Below are positions 43,021 to 52,385 of a DNA stretch of 64,000 nucleotides, in pieces. The notes beneath the pieces were generated by a model. It was not told where the DNA came from and ran no database searches. It saw nothing but the letters and a program-made list of their open reading frames with translations. The position numbers and the translations under genes are program-made. Location: assembly GCF_031583025.1 (NCBI RefSeq), contig NZ_CP134062.1, positions 248,001 through 312,000 of the forward strand, given 5' to 3'. This DNA is from Mycobacterium sp. Z3061. Lineage in GTDB: Bacteria > Actinomycetota > Actinomycetes > Mycobacteriales > Mycobacteriaceae. Every line of letters starts with the position of its first letter. Position 1 is the first letter of the stretch.

Positions 43021-44319
43021 ATGCCGTTGCAACCGTCGATGAAGCTGCTGTCCGTGGACGACCATCTCATCGAGCCGCCGCATGTCTGGGCGGATCGATT
43101 ACCGAAAAAGTACCTCGAACAGGGGCCGCGGATCGCGGACTTCCCGCGAAGTGGCGCGCCGCCCATGCAGCAGTGGGTTTATGAGGGCCGGACTTATCCG
43201 AACATCGGCCTCAACGCCGTCGCCGGCAAGTCTCCGGAGGAGTTCGGGGTGGACCCGATCCGCTACGCCGACATGATCCCCGGTTGTTACGACCCGAAGG
43301 CGCGACTGGCCGACATGGACATCGACGGTGTGCATGCGATGCTGTGCTTCCCGTCGTTCCCGCGCTTCTGCGGCACGGTGTTTCTCGAGGGGCAGGACAA
43401 AGAACTTGCCCTGTTGAGTGTGAAGGCGTGGAACGATTTTTCACTCGACGAGTGGTGTGCCACCGACCCCGCCCGATTCATCCCTATGGCGATTACCCCG
43501 CTGTGGGATCCGGCGCTCATCGTGGCCGAGATAGAGCGGGTTGCAGCCAAGGGCGCACGAGCGATCGGTTTGCCGGACAACCCGACCAACCTGCAGCTGC
43601 CCAGTTATCACACCGCTTACTGGGAGCCGGTCTGGTCGGCGCTGGAGGAGACAAACCTGACCGCGGTCATGCACTTCGGCAGCGGCGGATTCCCGCCGCA
43701 GACGGCGCCCGAGGCGCCGTTCGCGGTGATGATCACGTTGATGGGTACCACTTCGATGGCGGCCGCCACAGAACTCATCTTCTCGCCCGTGTTCCATAAG
43801 CACCCGAATCTCAAGGTGGCGTTCTCCGAAGGCGGTGTGGGATGGATGCCCTACCTGGTGGAGCGCGCCGATTACGTGTGGCGCAAGCACAAGTACTACC
43901 AGAACATCCATCCGACCGTCGCGCCGTCGGAACTGTTCCGGCGCAACATCTCCGGCTGTTTCATCGAAGACGAGGTGGGGATGTCGATGCGTCATGCCAT
44001 CGGAATCGACAACATCACCTGGGAGTGCGACTATCCGCACTCTGACTCGTTCTGGCCGAAAAGCCGGGCACGCGCCGAGGAGATGCTCGCCGATGTCCCC
44101 GATGCGGAAGCGGCGAAGATCGTCGAACTAAATGCCCGTCGCTGGTACGCCTTTCCGGAAGAGGGATTCAAGAGCTGTACGGCCGACGGCGGATGGCGGC
44201 CTAATGACGGCGATCCGCCCGCCTACGACTACGACGAGGTGATGGCGGGTCACGGTGGTGTCGGTTTGGCGGCCTTCTTGAACAACATTGAAGAACAGAA
44301 GGCGCAGAAGGCCACGTAA
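43021..44319 (+). CDS. Amidohydrolase-family TIM-barrel hydrolase (second paralogue)
   Basis: A 432-residue amidohydrolase-2 protein closely similar in layout to 24803: LLSVDDHLIEPP at the start, PNIGLNAVAGKSPEEFG, MHFGSGG in the barrel and ECDYPHSDSFWP near the end carry the likely metal and catalytic residues. ATG 43021 gives the same N-terminus as the paralogue; the open frame continues upstream without similarity. Single-gene unit. It probably acts on a different ring intermediate of the same pathway. Confidence 0.85.
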   Translation: MPLQPSMKLLSVDDHLIEPPHVWADRLPKKYLEQGPRIADFPRSGAPPMQQWVYEGRTYPNIGLNAVAGKSPEEFGVDPIRYADMIPGCYDPKARLADMDIDGVHAMLCFPSFPRFCGTVFLEGQDKELALLSVKAWNDFSLDEWCATDPARFIPMAITPLWDPALIVAEIERVAAKGARAIGLPDNPTNLQLPSYHTAYWEPVWSALEETNLTAVMHFGSGGFPPQTAPEAPFAVMITLMGTTSMAAATELIFSPVFHKHPNLKVAFSEGGVGWMPYLVERADYVWRKHKYYQNIHPTVAPSELFRRNISGCFIEDEVGMSMRHAIGIDNITWECDYPHSDSFWPKSRARAEEMLADVPDAEAAKIVELNARRWYAFPEEGFKSCTADGGWRPNDGDPPAYDYDEVMAGHGGVGLAAFLNNIEEQKAQKAT

Positions 44320-44320
44320 A

Positions 44321-45259
44321 TCAAGTGACCGGGTGTAGCCGGCTGTGCCAGTCCGCGACCGCGATCAGCCGGCCTGTCGAGGCGAGCGTCATGAATAGCG
44401 TTCGCCCATCGGCACTTAAGGCCACGTTGGTGGTCATCGGGTCGTCGGCGGGTATCGCCCCCAACATCGCACCCGTGGGAGAGAAAACCGTGACACCGCC
44501 CGTACCGAGCGTGGCGACCAGAATCCGGCCCGCGTCATCGACGCACACTCCGTCAGCGCCACCGACGTTGAGCGGTCCGCCGGCGGGCACCGTGGCCAGC
44601 CCTCGTGAGCGGCCCACCACGCCGGGAGCTTCGAGCTCGAAGTGCCATATGCGACGGGTGCGCGTCTCGGCCACATACAGCGAACCACCGTCGGGTGACA
44701 GTGCGACACCGTTGGGCATCTCCAACGGGTAGACGATCTCTCGCAAGCCACCGTCCACGGTTCCGTAGAGCAGTCCGGTCACCGTGCGGCTGCGACCACG
44801 GGTCGTCCCACCATCGGTCAGGTAGAAGCCGCCATGGGCGTCGACGCAGATGTCGCTGGGCCTTACCAGCGCGTGGGTATTGCCGGAACGTGAGGTGAAC
44901 TCGGTGGCAAGGGTGGTCACGACCCCGGTGGCGTCGACAATCTGTAGCCCGGGGGTGACGGGGTGCTCTGGCGGCCCGACCGGCCGGAAAAGCCTTACAC
45001 AGCCCTCGAAGTCGTAGGGCCACGGCGCCAGCCCGAAGCGCGAGCCGCCATTCTGGCAGACGACCAGCCGTCCGTCGGGAAGCGCCGCGATGCCGTTGGG
45101 TCCGCCTCCGGTAAGGGCGAACGGCCGGCAGATCCCATCCGGGTCAACCCGGGTGACCCGCCCACCCGCGATCTCAGATACCAGAACTGAGCCGTCGTTC
45201 ATCGGCAGCGGACTCTCCGGAAAGGCGAGTCCTTCGGCGAGGCAACGGACGCCGTTCAT
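44321..45259 (-). CDS. SMP-30/gluconolactonase-like protein
   Basis: A 312-residue six-bladed beta-propeller. The calcium ligands of the SMP-30 family are visible as Glu in AFPESPL, Asn in GGPNGIAAL, Asn in EMPNGVALSPDG and Asp in GGADGVCVDD. Members hydrolyse lactones. ATG 45259 overlaps the stop of the NTF2-like gene (ATGA). It ends one base from the convergent amidohydrolase. A lactone made by ring oxidation could be the substrate. Confidence 0.88.
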   Translation of the reverse strand: MNGVRCLAEGLAFPESPLPMNDGSVLVSEIAGGRVTRVDPDGICRPFALTGGGPNGIAALPDGRLVVCQNGGSRFGLAPWPYDFEGCVRLFRPVGPPEHPVTPGLQIVDATGVVTTLATEFTSRSGNTHALVRPSDICVDAHGGFYLTDGGTTRGRSRTVTGLLYGTVDGGLREIVYPLEMPNGVALSPDGGSLYVAETRTRRIWHFELEAPGVVGRSRGLATVPAGGPLNVGGADGVCVDDAGRILVATLGTGGVTVFSPTGAMLGAIPADDPMTTNVALSADGRTLFMTLASTGRLIAVADWHSRLHPVT

Positions 45260-45786
45260 GGCCGAGCGTCTTCCCACCAATCGAGGAACCCCGGCTCTGC
45301 CAGGGGCAGGTCACCCACACCGATCTGGCGGTGCGGCCACTGGGCGGCCGGTTGCGTCAGCGGTGACGGCTGCCGGAGCACACCGTAGTACAGCCGATGC
45401 CGTCGCCGCCTGAATCGCCAGACGCCCGAGTGCTTTTCGTAGCGGTCATCGTACCTGATGAGTTGTTCGACGAATCCCGTGGTCATCTGGGCGAAACACT
45501 GAGCCCAGACCTGGCCCGTGGCGTGCTGAGCATCGTCGATCTCTATCAAGTGGTTTGCCACCAGGATCACCACGAACACGGTGTTCTCCAGGCTTTGCGC
45601 CATCAGTCGTCGGATGCCGTCGGGTCCGGTGCCGTGGTCGCCGAACCGAGCGTGGGGGACGAATAGCTCAACCATCGCCTCGACGTCGGAGCTTTCCAGC
45701 GCGGCGGCATACCGGTAAGGCAGCTGCCGTATCTCGTCACGCGCCAACATGTTCCGGACCGCAACGTCGAGCGCGTCGTCGTCCAC
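45256..45786 (-). CDS. NTF2/SnoaL-like protein (ring-hydroxylase small-subunit fold)
   Basis: A 176-residue protein. AVRNMLARDEIRQLPYRYAAALESSDVEAM is the opening helix pair of SnoaL-like-4 proteins, followed by a beta sheet. GTG 45786 has GGAGGGAAG upstream. Family members are dehydratases, isomerases or structural partners. First gene of a two-gene operon with the lactonase-like protein, divergent from the SDR at 45879. Confidence 0.78.
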   Translation of the reverse strand: MDDDALDVAVRNMLARDEIRQLPYRYAAALESSDVEAMVELFVPHARFGDHGTGPDGIRRLMAQSLENTVFVVILVANHLIEIDDAQHATGQVWAQCFAQMTTGFVEQLIRYDDRYEKHSGVWRFRRRRHRLYYGVLRQPSPLTQPAAQWPHRQIGVGDLPLAEPGFLDWWEDARP

Positions 45787-45838
45787 CGGTCTTCCCTCCG
45801 GGCACGTAGGCGGGTGGGCCTCTACAAGAGTACACAAG

Positions 45839-45851
45839 ATGTATTACTGTT
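45839..45851 (+). promoter_or_regulatory. Shared element ATGTATTACTGTT
   Basis: Identical in 13 of 13 bases to the complement of 48752-48764 and one base off, over 12, from the complement of 23303-23314. It lies 28 bases before the SDR start and in the divergent region of the NTF2-like gene. Confidence 0.5.
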
Positions 45852-45878
45852 AACTCAGACGGCCGGCGAGGAGGACAC

Positions 45879-46736
45879 ATGCAGCGTCTGGGAGGCAAGG
45901 TTGCCGTCATTACGGGGGCGGCGCGCGGCCAAGGAAGAAGCCATGCCGTCCACCTCGCCGACGAGGGCGCCGACATCATCGCTTTGGACATCTGCGACGA
46001 CATCGCCACCAATGGCTATCCCCTGGCCACCAGGGCCGATCTGGACGAGACGGCCAAGCTGGTCGAGAAGTCCGGTCGGCGAGTGATAACGGCGGTTGTC
46101 GATGTTCGAGAACGCATTTCACTGAAGAAGGCCATCGACCAGGCAGTAACCGAACTAGGCGGCCTGCATGTCGTCGTGGCCAACGCCGGGATCTGTCCGC
46201 TCGGCAATCAGGTTCCCTCACGCGGGTTCATCGACGCGTTCGACGTCGACTTCATCGGCGTGGTGAACGCCGTACACGCCAGCTTTGAGCACTTGGGGCC
46301 CGGCGCGTCGGTGATCGTCACGGGTTCGATAGCCGGCTTGGTACCGCAGAAAGACCTGGCCACCGGTGGGGGACCGCAAGGTCCGGGCGGCGCCGGCTAC
46401 GGCCTCGCCAAGAAGATGCTGTGCGAATACACCAAGGGCCTGGCATTGACGCTGGCGCCCGAACAGATCCGCATCAACACCGTGCACCCGACCAACGTCA
46501 ACACCGGCATGCTGCACAACCTTCCGATGTATCGAACTTTTCGTCCAGACCTTGCCGAACCCAGCCGCGAGGACGCGGAACTGGTGTTCCCCATACTGCA
46601 GGCGATGCCGGTACCGTGGATCGAACCGGAGGACGTCTCCCATATGGTGGTGTACCTGGCCTCCGACGAATCACGTTACGTGACTGGGCAACAATTCTTC
46701 ATCGATGCCGGTGCCGGGCTGAAACTCGGCCTGTAG
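45879..46736 (+). CDS. Mycofactocin-type short-chain dehydrogenase
   Basis: A 285-residue SDR. KVAVITGAARGQGRSHAVHL, ALDICDDI and the extra insertion between strands are hallmarks of the mycofactocin-coupled subfamily, whose members hold NAD(H) tightly and pass electrons to mycofactocin. Catalytic residues are Ser in VTGSIAGL and Tyr-x3-Lys in YGLAKK. ATG 45879 follows GAGGAGG. Single-gene unit whose stop abuts the convergent crotonase. It would oxidise an alcohol intermediate. Confidence 0.9.
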   Translation: MQRLGGKVAVITGAARGQGRSHAVHLADEGADIIALDICDDIATNGYPLATRADLDETAKLVEKSGRRVITAVVDVRERISLKKAIDQAVTELGGLHVVVANAGICPLGNQVPSRGFIDAFDVDFIGVVNAVHASFEHLGPGASVIVTGSIAGLVPQKDLATGGGPQGPGGAGYGLAKKMLCEYTKGLALTLAPEQIRINTVHPTNVNTGMLHNLPMYRTFRPDLAEPSREDAELVFPILQAMPVPWIEPEDVSHMVVYLASDESRYVTGQQFFIDAGAGLKLGL

Positions 46737-47534
46737 TCAGCGGCCCCGGAATTGAGGGTCGCGCCGTTCGCCGAAGGCGGCCATCCCCTCGGCGACATCA
46801 TCGGTTCCGGCGACCTGCTCCACCAGCAGGGCTTCCGTTCGGAAAGCCGCGTCACGGTCGACGTCGAGTGCTTGATTGAGCATGGCCTTGGCCGCCGCCA
46901 AGGCGCGGGTCGGTCCCTCCGCGAGCCGCCGGGCCCAAACGGTCGCCGCGTCATTGAGATCGACGTCCGGCACAACCTTGTTGAACAGGCCGATGCGGTG
47001 AGCTTCGGGTGCGGACAGCTCCTCGCCGAAGAAGAGAACTTGTTTGGCGATGTTGAAAGGGACCTTGCGGGCCAGCAGGTACGCGGCGCCCCCGTCAGGG
47101 GCAAGTCCGCGACGTACGAAAAGCTCTATCAGTCGGGCGCTTTCGGCGGCCACGATGAGATCGCACGCGAGCACCATGCTGGCTCCCACGCCGGCCGCGA
47201 CTCCGTTGAGCGCGCACAGCACCGGCTTCTCGCAGTCGAGCAATGCGGACACCACGGCTTGCGATCCAGTACGCAGGATGCGCGCCGCGTCACCCGCCAC
47301 CCGGTCCTTCTTGGGCTGCATGCCAGGGTCGCGGAGATTCGGGCCGGTGCAGAAGTGCTTGTCTCCGCGACCGGTGAGAACGACCGCGCGTATCTCCGGA
47401 TCGTCGGAGGCACGCGTCAACTCCTCGATGAGACTGCGCTGCATGGCCCGGGTCACCGAGTTACCGACGTCCGGCCGGTCCAGAACCAGCCAGCGCACCG
47501 GGCCCTCGGTATGGGTGGCGAGATCCGGGGTCAC
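46737..47534 (-). CDS. Enoyl-CoA hydratase/isomerase family protein
   Basis: A 265-residue crotonase. FCTGPNLRDPG and LNGVAAGVGASMVLACDLI form the oxyanion hole. The active-site loop reads FVRRGLAPDGGAAYLL, the Asp-containing form seen in PaaG/PaaB-type isomerases instead of the double-Glu hydratase. GTG overlaps the P450 stop (GTGA). Confidence 0.88.
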   Translation of the reverse strand: MTPDLATHTEGPVRWLVLDRPDVGNSVTRAMQRSLIEELTRASDDPEIRAVVLTGRGDKHFCTGPNLRDPGMQPKKDRVAGDAARILRTGSQAVVSALLDCEKPVLCALNGVAAGVGASMVLACDLIVAAESARLIELFVRRGLAPDGGAAYLLARKVPFNIAKQVLFFGEELSAPEAHRIGLFNKVVPDVDLNDAATVWARRLAEGPTRALAAAKAMLNQALDVDRDAAFRTEALLVEQVAGTDDVAEGMAAFGERRDPQFRGR

Positions 47535-48730
47535 AGCAGGATCGGCACGCTGGCGGGGCCGCGAACCGTGTTGGTATGGACGTAGGTGACCGCTTCCTCG
47601 TCCACGTGCCAGGTGGGGAACCGTGCCAGCGTCTCTTCCAGCGCTACGCGAGCTTCCAAGCGCGCCAGAGCCGCACCCAGGCAGAAGTGCGAGCCGTGCC
47701 CGAAGCTGACGTGGCGGATTCCGGAGCGCTCGACGTCGAAGGCATCCGCGTTCGGGTACTGGCGTTCGTCGCGACCCGCGGACCCGGTCAACAGCGCGAC
47801 CCGCGAGCCGGCCGGGATTGTGGTCCCGTGATAAACCGTGTCGCGCTTGGAGAATCGACCCTGCACGGGGGATGGGGCGTCGTAACGCAGCAGTTCCTCA
47901 ACCCCGTTGGCGATCAATTCAGGCCGGGCGACGAGTTTGGCCCGCTCCCCGGGATTGCGCGCCAGCGTCAGCGCCGCCCAGCCCAGCAACCGCGCCACCG
48001 TCTCGTTTCCCGCCACGTTGATCATTGCGACGAACATCAATAACTCTCCGTCATCGAGGCGACGGGTTTCGCGACCGGCCTGGGCCAGGTCGGAGGTCAT
48101 CAGATTGCCGACGATGTCGTCGGTCGGAGCCGACCGTCGTCGTTGTATCTGGTCCGCGTAGTAACCCAGCAATTTGACGTTGGCCTCCTGCCCTTCTTCG
48201 CTCAGCTGGGTAGTGCCTTCGTCGCGGTGCAGCTGCGCATCGGACCACTCGCGCAGGTTGTCGTGGTCACGCTCGGGAAAACCGAGTAGCGAGCTGATGA
48301 CCATGACCGGCAGCTTCATGGAGAAGTCGCGGACGTAGTCAAAGCCGCCACCCCCGACGAAGTGGTCCAGGTAATCCCGGCACAGCGTCCGGACGCGTTC
48401 TTCCAACTCCGCGACCTTGGTACGGAAAAACGTGCGGTTGACCATCTTTCGCATACACGTGTGATCGGGGGGATCCATCATGATCATCGCCCTGGGCGGT
48501 GCCCAGGGTTCATCGGTGATCGCATCGAGAGTGATTCCGTGCTCCGACGAGAACGTCTCGGTGTCCAGCGAGGCACTCAGCACATCGTCGAATCTGCTCA
48601 GGGCGTAGAAGCCGTGCTGTTCGTTGTGGTAGACCGGTGCTTCGTCGCGCATCCGCTTCCACACCGCGTACGGATCCGCGTGCAGCGCTCGATCGAAGGG
48701 GTCCCAACGCAAGTCCGTTGTCGCTGTCAT
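47531..48730 (-). CDS. Cytochrome P450
   Basis: A 399-residue P450: NVAGNETVARL (I helix), VEELLRYDAP (ExxR) and FGHGSHFCLG with Cys350. ATG 48730 is preferred over GTG 48736 because AAGGA lies 8 bases before it. It heads a two-gene operon with a crotonase. The promoter contains AACAGTAATACAT (48752-48764), one copy of the second shared element, and is divergent from another crotonase. Confidence 0.92.
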   Translation of the reverse strand: MTATTDLRWDPFDRALHADPYAVWKRMRDEAPVYHNEQHGFYALSRFDDVLSASLDTETFSSEHGITLDAITDEPWAPPRAMIMMDPPDHTCMRKMVNRTFFRTKVAELEERVRTLCRDYLDHFVGGGGFDYVRDFSMKLPVMVISSLLGFPERDHDNLREWSDAQLHRDEGTTQLSEEGQEANVKLLGYYADQIQRRRSAPTDDIVGNLMTSDLAQAGRETRRLDDGELLMFVAMINVAGNETVARLLGWAALTLARNPGERAKLVARPELIANGVEELLRYDAPSPVQGRFSKRDTVYHGTTIPAGSRVALLTGSAGRDERQYPNADAFDVERSGIRHVSFGHGSHFCLGAALARLEARVALEETLARFPTWHVDEEAVTYVHTNTVRGPASVPILL

Positions 48731-48751
48731 CGGCACCGTCCTTTCTTGGAG

Positions 48752-48776
48752 AACAGTAATACATTATCTGTATAGT
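48752..48776. promoter_or_regulatory. Divergent promoter with shared element and TATAGT
   Basis: AACAGTAATACAT (48752-48764) is the complement of ATGTATTACTGTT, also found at 45839. It is followed on the plus strand by the -10 box TATAGT (48771-48776) for the crotonase at 48809. ACAG (48754) and CTGT (48769) form the ends of a possible palindrome with an 11-base spacer. Confidence 0.55.
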
Positions 48777-48808
48777 TGCACTGCTGACCGCTGACAGGAG
48801 GACGAGAC

Positions 48809-49621
48809 GTGGAAACCCGGGAGCTCGAGCACGTCATCTATGAAAAGGATGGCTCAATCGCACGCATCATTCTCAATAATCCGGATGCCGCTAATGCGCA
48901 GACTTCGGAGATGGTGCACAGCTTCGATGCTGCCCTCGAGGACGCGCAGTACGACTACAACATCAAGGTCGTCATCATCAAGGCAAACGGCAGAGGGTTC
49001 TGTTCCGGTCATATCCCGACCGGTGCCTATCCGGAGTTCAAGGCCGAACTCGATGCTTCAGGGAAGGTGTGGCGGTCAGCGGCGCAGCTGTTCCTGTGGC
49101 CCGTCCTGAAACTGTGGGAATTCCCCAAACCGGTGATCGCCCAGGTGCACGGCTATGCCATCGGCGGCGGCACGACCTGGGCACTCATTCCCGAAATCAC
49201 GGTCTGCTCGGAGGACGCCTGGTTCCAGATGCCTCTGGTACCTGGTTTCGGATTGCCCGGCGCCGAGACGATGTTCGAGCCGTGGGTGTTCATGAACTAC
49301 AAACGGGCCGCGGAGTATCTGTACACAGCGCAGCGGCTGACTGCTGCCGAGGCGCTCGATTTCGGGTTGGTCAATCGGGTGGTGCCGGCCGAGCAGCTCG
49401 AGGCCACCGTGGAGGAGCTGGCGGCCAAGATTGCCAAGGCCCCCTTGATCACTCTGCAGGCCACCAAGTCCGGGATCATCCGAGCGTGGGAGACCATGGG
49501 GTTCCGCACGCACCAGCAGGCGACGAACGATCTTCAGGCGATGGTGACCGGCAGTAAGGAGTTCCAGGACTTCATGATCGAGCTGATGAAGAAGAGCTCC
49601 AAGCCCGCCGAACGCACCTGA
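48809..49621 (+). CDS. Enoyl-CoA hydratase/isomerase family protein
   Basis: A 270-residue crotonase of a divergent type: FCSGHIPTG and HGYAIGGGTTWALIPEI form the oxyanion hole, while the following loop FQMPLVPGFGLPGAETMF has no obvious pair of Glu residues. GTG 48809 follows AGGAGGA. Co-transcribed with the acyl-CoA dehydrogenase 3 bases downstream, fitting consecutive beta-oxidation steps. Confidence 0.88.
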   Translation: METRELEHVIYEKDGSIARIILNNPDAANAQTSEMVHSFDAALEDAQYDYNIKVVIIKANGRGFCSGHIPTGAYPEFKAELDASGKVWRSAAQLFLWPVLKLWEFPKPVIAQVHGYAIGGGTTWALIPEITVCSEDAWFQMPLVPGFGLPGAETMFEPWVFMNYKRAAEYLYTAQRLTAAEALDFGLVNRVVPAEQLEATVEELAAKIAKAPLITLQATKSGIIRAWETMGFRTHQQATNDLQAMVTGSKEFQDFMIELMKKSSKPAERT

Positions 49622-49624
49622 ACC

Positions 49625-50821
49625 GTGCGGCCCATCATCAGGTTCGGCGGCGATGAGGACACCGAGGCGCTCCGGGCCTCGGTGCGAGAGTGGCTGGCGG
49701 ACCATCTGCCCGACGAATTCCGGCACACCGCAGCCAATCCCGATTACCTGCCGCGCGATGCCCACGAGCGGGCGGTGTCGTTCTGCCGGGATTTGCACGC
49801 CCAGGGCTGGTTCGTGCCACACTGGCCCGCGCAGTACGAAGGAGGCGGCCGGGGCATCGTCGAACAGGTCGTCATCCGCGAGGAACTCGCCTACGCCGGC
49901 GCGCCTCTGGTGAACACGAATGGTGTCAACATGTTGGCTCCGGTGCTGTTCAAGTTCGGGACAGCCGAACAGAAGGCGCATCATCTACCCGCGATCGCCC
50001 GTTCCGAACGCATGTGGGCCCAGGGCTATTCCGAGCCGGAAGCCGGGTCCGACCTGGCCGCGTTACGCATGACGGCGCGGCGCGACGGAGACTGCTACGT
50101 ACTTGACGGCCAGAAGACATGGACTAGTAACGGTGTACTTGCCGACTGGATCTTTGTATTGGCAAGGACAGCACCGGTCAAGGAGAAGCGCCAAGCGGGA
50201 ATTTCCTTCTTTCTTGTCGATCTGGATTCCCCCGGCATCACGCGTCAGCCTATCCGGTCGATGACGGGTTATCCCACTTTCGCCGAGGAATTCTTCGACG
50301 AGGTGCGGGTGCCTGCCGCCAATCTCGTCGGCGCTGAAGGTGACGGCTGGAAGGTCGGCAAGGCACTGCTGGACGTCGAACGATCCAACGTCACGCGGGC
50401 CGCCCAAGCGCAGCGCTATCTCGACGAATTGATCGACTGGTGCCGCGCGCAACAAGGTTCCGAGCATGACCCCTTGGCCGAGCCCACCAACCGCATCGCG
50501 CTCGCGCACGCTGTCGAACGGGTCGAGGTGGGTCGCGCCCTGTCCTATCGGGTGGCGCATCTGCAGTCAGCCGGTGCCTTGGATCCTGCCCTGCCCTCGT
50601 TGTCGAAGCTCTACCATTCGGAGCTGACGGCAGAATTGCGCGCGCTGGGTGCGCAAATCCTGGGTCCCGCGGGCGAACTCATGCCAGATGATCCCGATGC
50701 CGTGTTGCACGGGCATTTCTCCGAAGGCTTGCTGCTTTCGCTGCTCCACTCCATCGGAGGGGGGACCAGCGAGATCCAGCGTGACCTCATATCCACAACT
50801 GGTCTAGGCCTGCCCCGCTGA
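49625..50821 (+). CDS. Acyl-CoA dehydrogenase
   Basis: A 398-residue acyl-CoA dehydrogenase with AQGYSEPEAGSDLAAL, GQKTWTSNGVLADW and a C-terminal GGGTSEIQRDLISTTGLGL. Unlike the other two full-length copies it has no short partner beside it; it may be a homo-oligomer or borrow a partner. GTG start 3 bases after the crotonase stop. The 3' end overlaps the convergent crotonase by 18 bases. Confidence 0.92.
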   Translation: MRPIIRFGGDEDTEALRASVREWLADHLPDEFRHTAANPDYLPRDAHERAVSFCRDLHAQGWFVPHWPAQYEGGGRGIVEQVVIREELAYAGAPLVNTNGVNMLAPVLFKFGTAEQKAHHLPAIARSERMWAQGYSEPEAGSDLAALRMTARRDGDCYVLDGQKTWTSNGVLADWIFVLARTAPVKEKRQAGISFFLVDLDSPGITRQPIRSMTGYPTFAEEFFDEVRVPAANLVGAEGDGWKVGKALLDVERSNVTRAAQAQRYLDELIDWCRAQQGSEHDPLAEPTNRIALAHAVERVEVGRALSYRVAHLQSAGALDPALPSLSKLYHSELTAELRALGAQILGPAGELMPDDPDAVLHGHFSEGLLLSLLHSIGGGTSEIQRDLISTTGLGLPR

Positions 50822-51583
50822 ATCGCGCTGAGGGTCCTGTCCGAATGCTTGCCGTCCTGTCGCAGCGGCCGAGCGTTGTTGCGCGACGGTCGCCATCGCG
50901 AGTTCAAGGGGATGGAATGCGGCGAGCTGCGCGTTCTCGGCCGAATTGATCAGCCGCTTGGTCATTTCCACCGCCCCGGCGTCGGCTCCGGCCAATTCGG
51001 CCGCCAGTTGCACGGCCGCGTCGATCGCCGATCCCGGCGTGACGACCTCGGTGACGAGGCCGAGTCGCTCGGCCTCGGCGGCAGGGATCCGGTTGCCACG
51101 CAACAACAACGAGGCCGCGCGGTGCCTCCCCAACTGCTGGGTGAAACGCCACGCCAATCCCCCGTCGGGCACTACCGCACGTGCCACGAAGGGAGCGGCG
51201 AAGAAGGCGTCGGAAGCACAAACGACTAGGTCGCAGCACAGGGCCAGACTCCACCCGAGTCCGACGGCGGCACCTTCGACCGCGGATATCGTCGGCATGG
51301 GAAGCCCTCTGAGTTTCTCCATGACCCGCTGCGCGAGTTCGACCCTGCCGGCCGGCCCCATCGCACCATCACCGTGCGCCGGCCCGGATTTCAAATCGCC
51401 TCCTGCGCAGAAGAATCCAGCCGACCCGGCCAGCACGACACCGGATACCCCGGTCAGCTCATCGAGCGCTGCCGCCAACTCCGTCCAGGTTGCGTAGGTC
51501 ATAGCATTGCGTTGTTGCGGACGATTGAGCATGATCACCGCAACGTCGCCGCGGTCCTCGCGCAGAATCAGCGGTGCGTTCAC
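50804..51583 (-). CDS. Enoyl-CoA hydratase/isomerase family protein
   Basis: A 259-residue crotonase. FFCAGGDLKSG and VEGAAVGLGWSLALCCDL form the oxyanion hole; the active loop is FVARAVVPDGGLAWRF, again the Asp-type loop. GTG 51583 overlaps the stop of the preceding crotonase gene (GTGA), so the two are co-translated. A longer frame upstream lies inside that gene and is not used. Confidence 0.88.
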   Translation of the reverse strand: MNAPLILREDRGDVAVIMLNRPQQRNAMTYATWTELAAALDELTGVSGVVLAGSAGFFCAGGDLKSGPAHGDGAMGPAGRVELAQRVMEKLRGLPMPTISAVEGAAVGLGWSLALCCDLVVCASDAFFAAPFVARAVVPDGGLAWRFTQQLGRHRAASLLLRGNRIPAAEAERLGLVTEVVTPGSAIDAAVQLAAELAGADAGAVEMTKRLINSAENAQLAAFHPLELAMATVAQQRSAAATGRQAFGQDPQRDSAGQA

Positions 51584-52377
51584 CGGTTGATAAACTTGTC
51601 GATCGCGGCGCGATGCTCGGGTGTCGTGAAACATTCGGTCTCAGCTGAGATTCCATACTCGAGTATTCCGGTTATCGCTCGCTGGGCGTGCAAGTTGAGC
51701 GTGCGCTTGGTGTCCTGCACGGCGCGTGCGGGCAGCGCTGCAAGCCGGTGCGCGATCGCCAGACCCTCCTGCTTGATATCCGCGTGCGCCACCACGCGGT
51801 TGGCCAGACCAAGCTCGACCGCTTTGTCGGCCTTGATGCGTTCACCCAGCATGAGGTATTCCTTGGCCTTGAGCAGGCTCATCAGCAGCGGCCATAGCAC
51901 TGAGCCGCCGTCGCCGGCCACCAGCCCACTGGCAACGTGCGTGTCGGCGAAAAAGCTGCGGTCTGACATCAGGACGATGTCGCACAACACCGCTATGCTG
52001 CAGCCGAATCCGACCGCCGGCCCGTTGACGGCTGCGACGACCGGCAACGGAAAGTCGATCATGTCGCGCACGATCCGGCGCGCGTCCCGCATGCCGGCAC
52101 GGCGCGTCACCGGGTTGTTGACGTGTGTTTCCAACCACTCCACCAGATTTCCGCCTGCGGAGAAGTGGTCACCGGTGCCGGTGATCAGCACCGCACGAGC
52201 ATCGGCGTCCTCGGCAAGAGCTGTCCACAATCGAGTGAATGCGGTGTGCATCCGATTGTTGACCGCGTTTGCGTTGTCCGGGTTGTTCAAGGTCACGATT
52301 CGCACGGGGCCGTCTTCAGCCACGAGAATCTCCTCGCAGCCGGTCAGCGTCGATGTGCCCTGCGGTAGCTCCGTCAT
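51580..52377 (-). CDS. Enoyl-CoA hydratase/isomerase family protein
   Basis: A 265-residue crotonase with FSAGGNLVEW and VNGPAVGFGCSIAVLCDIV; the active loop HVASGLVAGDGGSVLWPLL contains Asp. ATG 52377 lies 8 bases after TATTAT, which overlaps the island motif. First gene of a two-crotonase operon, divergent from a TetR gene, making that TetR a candidate controller. Confidence 0.88.
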   Translation of the reverse strand: MTELPQGTSTLTGCEEILVAEDGPVRIVTLNNPDNANAVNNRMHTAFTRLWTALAEDADARAVLITGTGDHFSAGGNLVEWLETHVNNPVTRRAGMRDARRIVRDMIDFPLPVVAAVNGPAVGFGCSIAVLCDIVLMSDRSFFADTHVASGLVAGDGGSVLWPLLMSLLKAKEYLMLGERIKADKAVELGLANRVVAHADIKQEGLAIAHRLAALPARAVQDTKRTLNLHAQRAITGILEYGISAETECFTTPEHRAAIDKFINR

Positions 52378-52385
52378 CGATGTAG

